The notes beneath the pieces were generated by a model. That model was not told the DNA's origin. It saw only the letters and a program-made list of their open reading frames with translations, and ran no database searches. 51,097 bases of DNA. Source: Pseudomonadota bacterium (lineage in GTDB: Bacteria; Pseudomonadota; Alphaproteobacteria; Rhizobiales; Xanthobacteraceae). The DNA lies in assembly GCA_023423415.1 (NCBI GenBank), contig JAFAFP010000005.1, positions 1 through 51,097 on the forward strand, written 5' to 3'. Positions 8,025 through 14,208 of the stretch are shown here, piece by piece (the stretch's first letter is position 1; each line of letters starts with the position of its first letter). The position numbers were made by a program, and so were the translations under genes.

Positions 8025-8521
8025 ACCAGTCTCCCGACGGTCCAGCCGGCGGCTGAGGCAATGCCCAGAAGTGGAGCTGCAACACCGCAGCGCTTTGACC
8101 ATGTCAGCGCAGTAGCTGTGTTTTGATTGAGGTTGCGATTCAATTCCAACTTGGCCTTGAGGTTGTCGAGATAGGCCCGCAGCGCAGCATCGCGATCGAC
8201 ATCGGGATGTAGCGCCCAAAGCCAAAAATCCGGATCGCGACCTGGTGCATTGATCGCGCCGCTTCGAAGTGCGCGCAGGCAAAACGCCGAACCTGCTGCC
8301 AATACGATTGACATAGCGACGAGTGCAGTGACCAAGGCGCCGCTCGCGCTGTTGACCATTGCGGCTGCACCAGACGCAGTCGCGATTGTGAGTGTCACAT
8401 ACAACCGAAGCAAGTTCATTGCCTGTGTGTCGGTCTGATGAATGAGCATGACGACTGCCGCGTGCCGTGCCCGCGCATCTTCGATAACTGTTCGAAATTC
8501 TGTTTCGGCGAGTTGTGCCAT
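8021..8521 (-). CDS. Small membrane protein with three hydrophobic segments (SLATT/effector-like architecture)
   Basis: A 166-residue protein. A charged N-terminal helix (about residues 1-32) is followed by two adjacent membrane spans (about 37-58 and 62-84), a soluble charged stretch with a long amphipathic helix (about 95-140) and a third hydrophobic segment (146-164). A strong ribosome site (GAGGAGGAA) precedes the ATG at 8521. This layout of two spans plus a cytosolic helix resembles SLATT-type or Pycsar-type membrane effectors and also some superinfection-exclusion proteins, but no defining motif is recognised. It lies in the lysogeny side of the prophage, where immunity genes are common. 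Confidence 0.68.
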   Translation of the reverse strand: MAQLAETEFRTVIEDARARHAAVVMLIHQTDTQAMNLLRLYVTLTIATASGAAAMVNSASGALVTALVAMSIVLAAGSAFCLRALRSGAINAPGRDPDFWLWALHPDVDRDAALRAYLDNLKAKLELNRNLNQNTATALTWSKRCGVAAPLLGIASAAGWTVGRLV

Positions 8522-8563
8522 CGCTTCGAATTCCTCCTCGTACTTCGTATCGGATGCGCGAAT

Positions 8564-8932
8564 TCATATCACCGTCTCGCCATTAGCGGACTGGTTGGCC
8601 GCGCATTCGCGCGCGGCCGCTCCAGAACTCCGGTTAAAGCGGGCCACTCCGCCTGCCGGTCTCGCTACTTCATGACGACGGCCCTCCGCTTGCGATGAAG
8701 GGGTAGAGCGGCGGGCGCTGGGGAACGCCCGCCGCATGAACAGCGATCCGAAATCACGCAACGCAGATCGCTGTGAAAAGCTCTTGGGAAGGTTGAATGT
8801 GCCGCTGTCGTAGAACCAGGCAAGCTCAGCTGCGACTTGGCGCTGACGTCGAATGGCCTGCAGCAACAGGGCGCTGAACACCAAACAGAGGACTACGGCT
8901 GAGGTCGTTACCCAGGCATGCGGGACGATCAT
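8564..8932 (-). CDS. Hypothetical single-pass membrane protein (122 aa)
   Basis: The chosen start (MIVPHAWVTTSAVVLC at 8932) is preceded by CGAGGGAA at good spacing. Residues about 8-27 form one membrane span, followed by a basic RRQRQ segment, indicating a cytoplasmic C-terminus. The rest is Ser/Arg/Ala-rich and low in order. No family is recognised. It is part of the leftward group of small genes between integrase and repressor and diverges from the gene at 9092 across about 160 bases. Confidence 0.55.
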   Translation of the reverse strand: MIVPHAWVTTSAVVLCLVFSALLLQAIRRQRQVAAELAWFYDSGTFNLPKSFSQRSALRDFGSLFMRRAFPSARRSTPSSQAEGRRHEVARPAGGVARFNRSSGAAARECAANQSANGETVI

Positions 8933-9091
8933 CGGATTCCCTCGTGCTTTGAGAAATGGTAATGGTCGCGACTGCGCAATCGCCCGCGAGAGGCGGAGAA
9001 ATCGCATTGGGGGAATGTGAAATGCTGAAGCTGGGTGGGCTGCCGGCCCGTGACGTGGCGGGTAGCGGGCGCAGGGTGTAGCGCACACGTC

Positions 9092-9628
9092 ATGTGGTGG
9101 GTGGAAGCTCTAAAAATCTTGCCGGGTCTTCTTGGCGCCGGCACCGGTGGATACGCGTTGTGGCGGCAAATCCGTAAGGAGAAGGGCGCTAATCTGCCCC
9201 GTGTTCGTCTGGAGATTGTGCCCGAACCGCGACCTGACGGTTGGTCGCAAGCGGTGATATCGATCCGCAACCGAATGGATGTGAGAATTCGCGTCAGTCG
9301 GATCGCAGTGAAGTCACCACACGGCTGTGTGCTGGCCATGGCTCAGCGCTCCGTCGACGTGAACGCACGTCGGTCCCGCGAGCCCGATCTTTTACGCACG
9401 GGCTCATCAGTGTCGACATCATGGGAAATATCGCGGGCCAATCCGGAGCAGAACTGGTCAGCGCAAACTGCTTTGTTTTTCGCGGCGACCACGCGGACCA
9501 CATCGAATGTGTCCATCTGCATCAGCCTGACGTTCGAGGCGATGGACGAGACCCGGGCAGTAAAAACGATCGACGTGAAGAGCAATCCGATCAAGCTGGC
9601 CGCTATCAACGTCAGCGCCGCATCCTGA
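9092..9628 (+). CDS. Hypothetical membrane-anchored protein with Ig-like C-terminal domain
   Basis: A 178-residue protein starting MWWVEALKILPGLLGAGTGG, a single N-terminal span, then a basic turn (RQIRKEKGANL) and a beta-rich domain whose alternating pattern (RVRLEIVPEP, AVISIRNRMDVRIRVSRIAV, ISLTFEAMDETRAVKTIDV) looks like an Ig-type fold facing the cytoplasm. The ribosome site is weak, so the start is uncertain; a GTG at 9035 is the alternative. It is the only rightward gene on this side of the repressor, so it may have its own promoter and be expressed in the lysogen. Confidence 0.6.
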   Translation: MWWVEALKILPGLLGAGTGGYALWRQIRKEKGANLPRVRLEIVPEPRPDGWSQAVISIRNRMDVRIRVSRIAVKSPHGCVLAMAQRSVDVNARRSREPDLLRTGSSVSTSWEISRANPEQNWSAQTALFFAATTRTTSNVSICISLTFEAMDETRAVKTIDVKSNPIKLAAINVSAAS

Positions 9629-9764
9629 AGCGAAACGCCTAACAGAGCGGTCATCGGTCACCGCCCATGCAGACATGTAGTCTGCGGATGCTTTCACGGG
9701 AAACGTTTACGTAAATGGCCATGTCGCCATGCCTTTTTTAATCCAGGCATAGCTTTAGCACCAA

Positions 9765-9808
9765 TGAATATTCAGCGCAACTGAATATTTAGTGGAGATG
9801 AATATTTA
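9765..9808. promoter_or_regulatory. Left operator cluster: three 10-bp palindromes at 17-bp spacing
   Basis: TGAATATTCA at 9765-9774, TGAATATTTA at 9782-9791 and TGAATATTTA at 9799-9808 start exactly 17 bases apart; the last overlaps the repressor stop codon. They match the two sites upstream of the repressor gene. Between the first two sites the minus strand reads TTGCGC (9780-9775), followed after 17 bases by TAAAGC (9757-9752), a weak candidate for a leftward promoter towards the integrase group. The arrangement resembles a lambda left operator. Confidence 0.78.
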
Positions 9809-10189
9809 TTTCGGGCGGCGCTTTATGATGACTTCGGCGTGCTCCGCGATTCGTTCGCGCTGGTCTTCGTCGGCCTCTTCAAATGTGCGCCAAAATGGCT
9901 GGTCCTCCAGCGGGTTTACGTCCAGCAGCATGCCGGTCGTAATCCCCAGCGCAATTGCCAGCTTATGCAAGGTCTTGTTTGTCCACCCGACGGTGCCGCC
10001 TTCGATTCCGGCGATAGTTCCGTCTGAAACGCCGGCGAGCTCTGCCAGGTCGGCGATAGTCATTCGGTCTCGATGCCATCTCCACTGACGCAGTTTAATG
10101 CCGTCAGTGCCGAATGTGGCGAGCGACTCTTCGCTCACGTAGGCACCGCGCCGGGTGTCTTTTGACTTTGGATTGCTTCTTCGAGCCAT
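9806..10189 (-). CDS. HTH repressor, CI-like, without a self-cleavage domain
   Basis: A 127-residue DNA-binding protein. The helix-turn-helix is at about residues 43-85 (MTIADLAELAGVSDGTIAGI then WTNKTLHKLAIALGITTGML), of the XRE/Cro-CI class. The short C-terminal part is charged and helical, and there is no LexA/S24 peptidase domain, so it should not be cleaved under RecA control. It diverges from the Cro-like gene, with matching palindromes on both sides of it. The start at 10189 follows GAGAATCGGCGC; an in-frame start at 10246 lies inside the operator and is unlikely. Confidence 0.82.
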   Translation of the reverse strand: MARRSNPKSKDTRRGAYVSEESLATFGTDGIKLRQWRWHRDRMTIADLAELAGVSDGTIAGIEGGTVGWTNKTLHKLAIALGITTGMLLDVNPLEDQPFWRTFEEADEDQRERIAEHAEVIIKRRPK

Positions 10190-10233
10190 GCGCCGATTCT
10201 CGACCGGGCAGCCTGGGGATACTATGCATTGAT

Positions 10234-10264
10234 ACTGAATATTCATTGCAATTGAATATTCAGT
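10234..10264. promoter_or_regulatory. Right operator and divergent promoters of repressor and Cro-like genes
   Basis: Two perfect TGAATATTCA palindromes (10236-10245 and 10253-10262), again 17 bases apart, sit inside a larger perfect inverted repeat (ACTGAATATTCA and its complement) with a 7-base centre. That centre contains TTGCAA, itself a palindrome, which can act as a -35 element for both directions: rightward to GCTAAT (10268-10273) and leftward to TGCATA. Repressor binding would cover both promoters. Promoter elements are predicted; the palindromes are seen directly. Confidence 0.8.
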
Positions 10265-10281
10265 CGTGCTAATGATTCGGC

Positions 10282-10485
10282 ATGAAGCTCACGGAATGGC
10301 TCAAGCTCAATAAGCGAACTCAAGCAGATTTCGCGGCCGAGATCGAAGTCTCGCCGGGGTTGGTTTCGGGATATTGTGACGGTCGCATTTGGCCAGGGAA
10401 GGACAAGGCCGAGCGGATATATCGTGCCACGTCTGGCGAGGTCACCCCAAACGATTTCCTGCAGTTGGAAGGGGCGACCTCGTGA
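10282..10485 (+). CDS. Cro-like HTH protein
   Basis: A 67-residue protein, MKLTEWLKLNKRTQADFAAE followed by IEVSPGLVSGYCDGRIWPG, giving a Cro/CI-type helix-turn-helix at about residues 10-45. Size, position next to the divergent operator and orientation fit an early repressor that opposes the CI-like protein. No Shine-Dalgarno sequence lies upstream: the 20 bases before the ATG are TCGTGCTAATGATTCGGC-like, and the predicted -10 element ends 8 bases before the ATG, so the transcript may be leaderless. It converges with the leftward gene ending at 10491. Confidence 0.8.
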   Translation: MKLTEWLKLNKRTQADFAAEIEVSPGLVSGYCDGRIWPGKDKAERIYRATSGEVTPNDFLQLEGATS

Positions 10486-10490
10486 TGATC

Positions 10491-10766
10491 TCACATCACA
10501 GTGGCATGCTCGGGAAGGGCGTCCTTTATCAGAGCGCCGATCAAAGCATCTGTCTGTCGTCGCAGCGCCGCGATGATGTTCATGTGGATTACGACTTTGA
10601 CCTCCACTCCGCGTCGTGGAGTTCCTGCGCTGCATTCTTGCAAGGTGTAGCTGAACAGCAGATTTCCATTGCCGACATGCTGCACCGGCAGCATGCCATT
10701 TGCGAAATAGAGCGGCGCGCCGTTGTCTGTTGCGGGCGGCAGCTCGATCTCCTGCTTCATTCCCAT
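10491..10766 (-). CDS. Conserved phage hypothetical protein (91 aa)
   Basis: The protein starts MGMKQEIELPPATDNGAPLY and continues with FANGMLPVQHVGNGNLLFSY and a beta-rich middle, ending in a helix with alternating charges (IAALRRQTDALIGALI). The composition and strand pattern are those of a real folded domain, and a GGGAG site lies about 12 bases upstream. I associate this pattern with small unnamed proteins in Rhizobiales phages but cannot name a function. It is the distal gene of a leftward three-gene block. Confidence 0.62.
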   Translation of the reverse strand: MGMKQEIELPPATDNGAPLYFANGMLPVQHVGNGNLLFSYTLQECSAGTPRRGVEVKVVIHMNIIAALRRQTDALIGALIKDALPEHATVM

Positions 10767-10968
10767 TTCGGCATTTCTCCCAACCGCATGATGTCGGTGG
10801 GGCAATGCTACCCATCAAAATTTGCTGTCCACAATACGACACTAAGACACACATCGTTAACCAATCGTGCTTGCGAGAAATTCACGCATCTGTGGAATGG
10901 TCTTACGCTCGGTTGTAAGTGCGGTGCACCAACGTTCCGCAGCAAAATCGCAAAAGTTGTATTCGCAG

Positions 10969-11145
10969 TTAGCGGCCCCGGCGAAGCATCTTCGCGACAA
11001 CGTCGAGCGTGCCGCGATCATTCAGGTCGACATCAAGGCGCAAGCGCGCGCCAGTCCGAGTGCGCAGCACAAGCAATCGGCACGGATAAGAGCCATTTGC
11101 CGCTGGCCTCTTTCTCTTCAGCTTCTTTGGTCCGCTTATCGCCAT
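10969..11145 (-). CDS. Small basic hypothetical protein (58 aa)
   Basis: From the ATG at 11145 the reading is MAISGPKKLKRKRPAANGSY, followed by PCRLLVLRTRTGARLRLDVD and a short C-terminal helix. A textbook AAGGAGG lies 9 bases upstream of the ATG. The highly basic N-terminus suggests nucleic-acid binding; nothing more can be said. It was found by reading the strand directly because it is shorter than 60 codons. Confidence 0.62.
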   Translation of the reverse strand: MAISGPKKLKRKRPAANGSYPCRLLVLRTRTGARLRLDVDLNDRGTLDVVAKMLRRGR

Positions 11146-11247
11146 TCAATAATCCTCCTTCGTCGTGCGCGGATGCGCAGGCGTCATCAGTGTTTGGTTG
11201 CGTTGAGTTGGTGAGCCACCGTCGGTCTGTTGGGCGTGTGAGGCCCT

Positions 11248-11403
11248 TCAGAAACCAAAGTCCATCTGTTCGTCGCTTTTCTTGCGAGCTGGTTCTGGAT
11301 CTGCGCCGCGCTTGTGGTCACCCACTTGCTTGCGCTTTCCCTCGACCCAGCGCGCATACTTGCGAACATGCTGGTGCTTTGGTCCCGGGCCACGCTTGCG
11401 CAT
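11248..11403 (-). CDS. Small basic hypothetical protein (51 aa)
   Basis: The reading from 11403 is MRKRGPGPKHQHVRKYARWV, then EGKRKQVGDHKRGADPEPAR and KKSDEQMDFGF. A perfect GGAGGT ribosome site is 8 bases upstream. The protein is strongly basic with an acidic, aromatic C-terminal tail (MDFGF) that looks like a short interaction motif. I have seen similar short proteins in alphaproteobacterial phages but no function is known to me. It probably shares a leftward transcript with the two genes downstream. Confidence 0.62.
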   Translation of the reverse strand: MRKRGPGPKHQHVRKYARWVEGKRKQVGDHKRGADPEPARKKSDEQMDFGF

Positions 11404-11716
11404 GGCTCGTACCTCCGCAGTTCAACGCAGCTGGGCCTGACCCCAGCCGTCCAACTTGTGGCGGATCCACAAGTCGCGCTCCACAACGCGTTGAATGGGG
11501 GCCGACGGTGGCCCGCCTTCATTGTCAGCCGGACATTGCCGGCATTTCCAGCGTTAGCGGGCATGTATCCCCGCAAAAATTCTCATGCGGACGGGCGATC
11601 CGTACTCGGGGCTACACATCGGTGCCCGTCCGCGGTCACGCCGGATCGGGGAGGCCATCCGCCGGCGGTGATCAGAGTTCAGTACGTGTTGTGTTGTTGC
11701 GTAGGAGTAAGGCGTC
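11404..11716. other. Non-coding divergent region between leftward and rightward early genes
   Basis: This 313-base stretch separates the leftward block from the rightward early operon and should hold promoters for both. No clear -35/-10 pair was found. On the minus strand an open frame from 11553 to 11422 encodes a natural-looking C-terminal sequence (ERDLWIRHKLDGWGQAQLR, preceded by a CxxC pair) but it has a stop and no ATG, GTG or TTG at its upstream end, so it may be the remnant of a gene. Confidence 0.5.
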
Positions 11717-12103
11717 ATGCACGGAAGAATACCGGCGGCCGCCCAGGCCGCAATTTTCCCCGCTGACTCTTCTGTCAGCGAAAATTCATTCACTGACTCA
11801 TCAGACAGTGACTCTGAAAAGTGGTTTGCGCGGCTTGTTATTAAGCTCTGGCCTCAGAAGCCGAGCGCCGCGCTGGAATTCCTTACCGGCCGCCGAGAGC
11901 GGCAGTGTTATCGATACGCATCTGGTGACGCGGAGCCGAGGGCGCTTTTCCTCGCCGAATTGCTCCGAAGCAGTGACGGGCAGCGCGTGCTCGAGGAAAT
12001 CATGCGCGGCTCGCACGCGCCTTGGTGGCGTCGGTATCAATTCGCGGTCGCTGCCATGCCGGCGGTCGAGCAGCTCCGACAGCTTCACCTGCCTCTCGAA
12101 TGA
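11717..12103 (+). CDS. Hypothetical phage protein (128 aa)
   Basis: First gene of the rightward early/middle operon, with GGAG 12 bases upstream of the ATG. The N-terminus (about residues 1-35) is disordered and Ser/Asp-rich (SFTDSSDSDSE); the rest is a helical domain (WFARLVIKLWPQKPSAALEF, then LTGRRERQCYRYASGDAEPR) with the look of a small helix-turn-helix protein. The function is unknown; its position suggests an early regulator. The stop overlaps an ATG at 12100, which is not the preferred start of the next gene. Confidence 0.68.
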   Translation: MHGRIPAAAQAAIFPADSSVSENSFTDSSDSDSEKWFARLVIKLWPQKPSAALEFLTGRRERQCYRYASGDAEPRALFLAELLRSSDGQRVLEEIMRGSHAPWWRRYQFAVAAMPAVEQLRQLHLPLE

Positions 12104-12192
12104 ATACCCAGGACGCGCTCACCGACAGGCGTGGCAGAACACGGGCGGCTGCAGCGGTGAGGCGGCTTTCCAAACTCTCAAGGAGGATGGCA

Positions 12193-12432
12193 ATGCAGTT
12201 GGGTGCGACTTACGAGGACAAAATATCGGGTTTCAAGGGAATTGCGACGGGTCATTGCCGCTATCTGACCGGCTGCAATCAGACGCTTCTTTCGCCAAAG
12301 TGCGACGAGAAGGGCGCGCTGCAGGATGGTCGATGGTTCGACGATCAGCGGCTGGTGAAAGTCGGAACGGATATTCTGACGCTCGACAACGGTTCAACGC
12401 CTGGCTGCGATATTCCCGCGCCAGTGCGCTGA
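12193..12432 (+). CDS. Conserved small phage protein (79 aa)
   Basis: MQLGATYEDKISGFKGIATG begins a compact beta-rich protein that continues YLTGCNQTLLSPK and ends with LDNGSTPGCDIPAPVR. This pattern recurs in small unnamed proteins of many tailed phages, often near replication genes; the function is unknown. AGGAGG ends 6 bases before the ATG and decides the start. An in-frame ATG at 12100 overlaps the previous stop but would give an unlikely Arg-rich N-terminal extension. Confidence 0.68.
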   Translation: MQLGATYEDKISGFKGIATGHCRYLTGCNQTLLSPKCDEKGALQDGRWFDDQRLVKVGTDILTLDNGSTPGCDIPAPVR

Positions 12433-12434
12433 CG

Positions 12435-12680
12435 ATGGATATGAACCGGAAGCGCCGCCTCCGCGTTCGGATGTTTCTGAATCAAGACGGCAACTGCAGT
12501 CTTTGTGGCGAGGCGATGAGCCTCGCCGTTTTGCATCCGCTGTCGGACGATTATCCGACCCTCGATCATATTCTTCCGCGTTCCCGCGGTGGAACGAATG
12601 CTGTTTCGAATATCGCGCTCGCGCATCGCCGATGCAACGAGCGGCGCGGCAATGCTTTGCTGCCAAATATCGCATCGTAG
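12435..12680 (+). CDS. HNH endonuclease (81 aa)
   Basis: A minimal HNH nuclease: CSLCGEAM supplies the first cysteine pair, TLDHILPRSRGGTNAVSN holds the DH and N of the catalytic betabeta-alpha-metal core, and HRRCNERRGN completes the second zinc half-site. HNH nucleases nick or cut DNA using one metal ion. In many phages an HNH protein sits beside the terminase and helps packaging; here it is 10 kb away among early genes, so a homing or DNA-processing role is equally possible. The start at 12435 follows the previous stop by two bases; the much longer open frame in the same phase upstream is not coding. Confidence 0.85.
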   Translation: MDMNRKRRLRVRMFLNQDGNCSLCGEAMSLAVLHPLSDDYPTLDHILPRSRGGTNAVSNIALAHRRCNERRGNALLPNIAS

Positions 12681-12750
12681 TTGGTTCTGTAGCGTCCTGT
12701 TGCGTCCCCGCGTGTTGATGAGAATTCACCGAACCATCGGGGGATAGCGC

Positions 12751-13149
12751 ATGCGCGCTTACAAATACGCTTTCAACCAGCGCGTCTGGGTGCCAGGACT
12801 GGAACGTGTCCAGGGCATCGTCGTTGAGCAGCGCGGCCATGCTTTCAAAGGCAATTCGTATCTCGTCACCTGGCACGAGCTGGTCGCCACCGGCTTCGAG
12901 CTGAAGGAGCAGGTCTTCACCGAAGCCGATATCGACGCGGCCGAAATCGATCGGATGGTTGTGAAAGTCACCATCAATCGTGACGACGTTCTCAAATGGA
13001 TTGGTGAAGAAGCCGAGCGCATCAAGGCTGAATCCGAAAACGGCTGGCGCGACTGGCCAGCGACCCCTGAAGCGAAGAAACGGGTCAAGCGAGCGGCAGC
13101 GCGCAAGCGCAGCAGCGCGAAGCGCTCCAAGCGGAGGGCGCGCCGGTGA
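12751..13149 (+). CDS. Hypothetical protein with basic C-terminal tail (132 aa)
   Basis: The N-terminal half is beta-rich (FNQRVWVPGLERVQGIVVEQ, SYLVTWHELVATGFELKEQV), resembling a small SH3/KOW-like barrel, with a helix following. The C-terminal 30 residues are Lys/Arg/Ala repeats typical of nucleic-acid binding tails. No named family is recognised. The stop overlaps the GTG start of the next tiny gene (GTGA). Confidence 0.68.
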   Translation: MRAYKYAFNQRVWVPGLERVQGIVVEQRGHAFKGNSYLVTWHELVATGFELKEQVFTEADIDAAEIDRMVVKVTINRDDVLKWIGEEAERIKAESENGWRDWPATPEAKKRVKRAAARKRSSAKRSKRRARR

Positions 13150-13247
13150 CTGCAACCATCATCATCGCGATCAACGGAGTAACCGCTTTAGCGATAGGCG
13201 GCGTGTTGCTCTTCCTGGCGCATCGTGACCGGCGGGGTGCGCAATGA
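13146..13247 (+). CDS. Single-span membrane micro-protein (33 aa)
   Basis: The GTG start overlaps the preceding stop and the reading is MTATIIIAINGVTALAIGGV followed by LLFLAHRDRRGAQ, one clean membrane span with a positive inside end. The stop overlaps the ATG of the next small gene by four bases. The double overlap is the evidence that it is translated. Function unknown. Confidence 0.55.
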   Translation: MTATIIIAINGVTALAIGGVLLFLAHRDRRGAQ

Positions 13248-13366
13248 TCCGCGCGCGCGACGTCATCATCATTGCTTGGCTCGGGTCGCTCTTCTGTCTT
13301 TGCATCAGCGGATTGGAGAAGGCCCAGCAAAAGGCGCGCTTCCAAATGGCGGAGGCGAGCCGGTGA
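13244..13366 (+). CDS. Single-span membrane micro-protein (40 aa)
   Basis: MIRARDVIIIAWLGSLFCLC is a positively charged start with one membrane span, followed by a charged helix (GLEKAQQKARFQMAEASR). It overlaps its neighbours by four bases on both sides (ATGA and GTGA), so it sits in a translationally coupled chain. Function unknown. Confidence 0.55.
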   Translation: MIRARDVIIIAWLGSLFCLCISGLEKAQQKARFQMAEASR

Positions 13367-14208
13367 CCTATCTTCGGCTGATCGAGACAGAGAGCTATTC
13401 CAAGGTCACGCCCCCGTCGACCTTCGGGCCGCCGCAGAAACTGGAATGGTTGTCGATTGCCTCGTTGCGCATCGATCCATTCTACCAACGTGAGATCACA
13501 CTGGTCGGCAGGAAGAACATCCGCAAGATTGCCGAGGGATTCGACTGGTCGATGTTTTCGCCGGTCATGGTGGCATCCGTCGGGTCTGGCTTGTTCGCCA
13601 TCGTCGACGGCCAGCATAGGACCACGGCCGCGGCGCTTGCTGGTATCGAGAGGGTGCCCTGCGCCATCGTCGACAGTAATCGGGTGGCCCAGGCCAAATC
13701 ATTCAGCGCGATCAACAGCAACACGACACGGCTGCACGCCGTGCAGATATTCCACGCATCGCTGGCCGCAGGCGAGGGGGAAGCCTTGGTCCTTAAGGGC
13801 GTCTGTGATCGCGCGGGCGTGAGCATCGTCCGATACCCGACGCAAACGACTTCAATGAAGCCAGGCGAGACTATGGCAGCGCAGACCATTGCCCGCTGCA
13901 TCAAGCGCTTTGGTGAAGATGCAACAGTCGTCGGTCTGCGTGCCATCGTTTCGACCTGCGAAGGCAACGCCGGGCAGTTGGTCGCACCTGTCGTCACAGG
14001 CGTTGTTGAGGTCCTCGCCGATCACAAGGAATGGATCGCGGACGAAAAGAAGCTGCATGCCGCGTTTGAGACGATCTCCCTGGAAGATCTGATTCAGGAA
14101 GCGCGAACGATGGCGGCGCGCATGAAAGGCACGTCAATCGTTGATCAATTTGAAGGGCGGCTCGTCGAGGCACTTGACGCTCATTTCAAAGGGAAGACGG
14201 CTGCATGA
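13363..14208 (+). CDS. ParB/DUF6551-like nuclease-fold protein
   Basis: A 281-residue protein with a ParB N-terminal (ParB/sulfiredoxin) core: IVDGQHRTTAAALAGI carries the GxHR-like motif, preceded by strands placing the phosphate-binding site. In other phages such proteins bind or cut DNA or hydrolyse CTP; which applies is unknown. The C-terminal half is helical. The GTG start at 13363 overlaps the preceding stop by four bases and gives the natural N-terminus MTYLRLIETES; an upstream GTG at 13225 would overlap two small genes. Confidence 0.72.
   Translation: MTYLRLIETESYSKVTPPSTFGPPQKLEWLSIASLRIDPFYQREITLVGRKNIRKIAEGFDWSMFSPVMVASVGSGLFAIVDGQHRTTAAALAGIERVPCAIVDSNRVAQAKSFSAINSNTTRLHAVQIFHASLAAGEGEALVLKGVCDRAGVSIVRYPTQTTSMKPGETMAAQTIARCIKRFGEDATVVGLRAIVSTCEGNAGQLVAPVVTGVVEVLADHKEWIADEKKLHAAFETISLEDLIQEARTMAARMKGTSIVDQFEGRLVEALDAHFKGKTAA

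Noticed and set aside
7848..8567. A 239-codon minus-strand frame
   Set aside because: It is the shifted frame of the membrane protein at 8021-8521 and is Arg/Ser/Cys-rich without structure.
9343..9654. A minus-strand frame with a plausible hydrophobic start (MTALLGVSLQDAALTL)
   Set aside because: The plus-strand gene at 9092-9628 has a complete Ig-like strand pattern and the C-terminal half of the minus reading is not protein-like. Not fully excluded.
12100..12192. An N-terminal extension of the gene at 12193 from an ATG overlapping the previous stop
   Set aside because: AGGAGG just before 12193 and the natural N-terminus MQLGATYEDK favour the later start; the extension is Arg-rich and without pattern.
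10389..12680. A 763-codon open frame on the plus strand
   Set aside because: Only its last 81 codons (HNH nuclease) look like protein. The rest is Ser/Arg/Cys-rich, has no family pattern, and runs across well-supported small genes on both strands.
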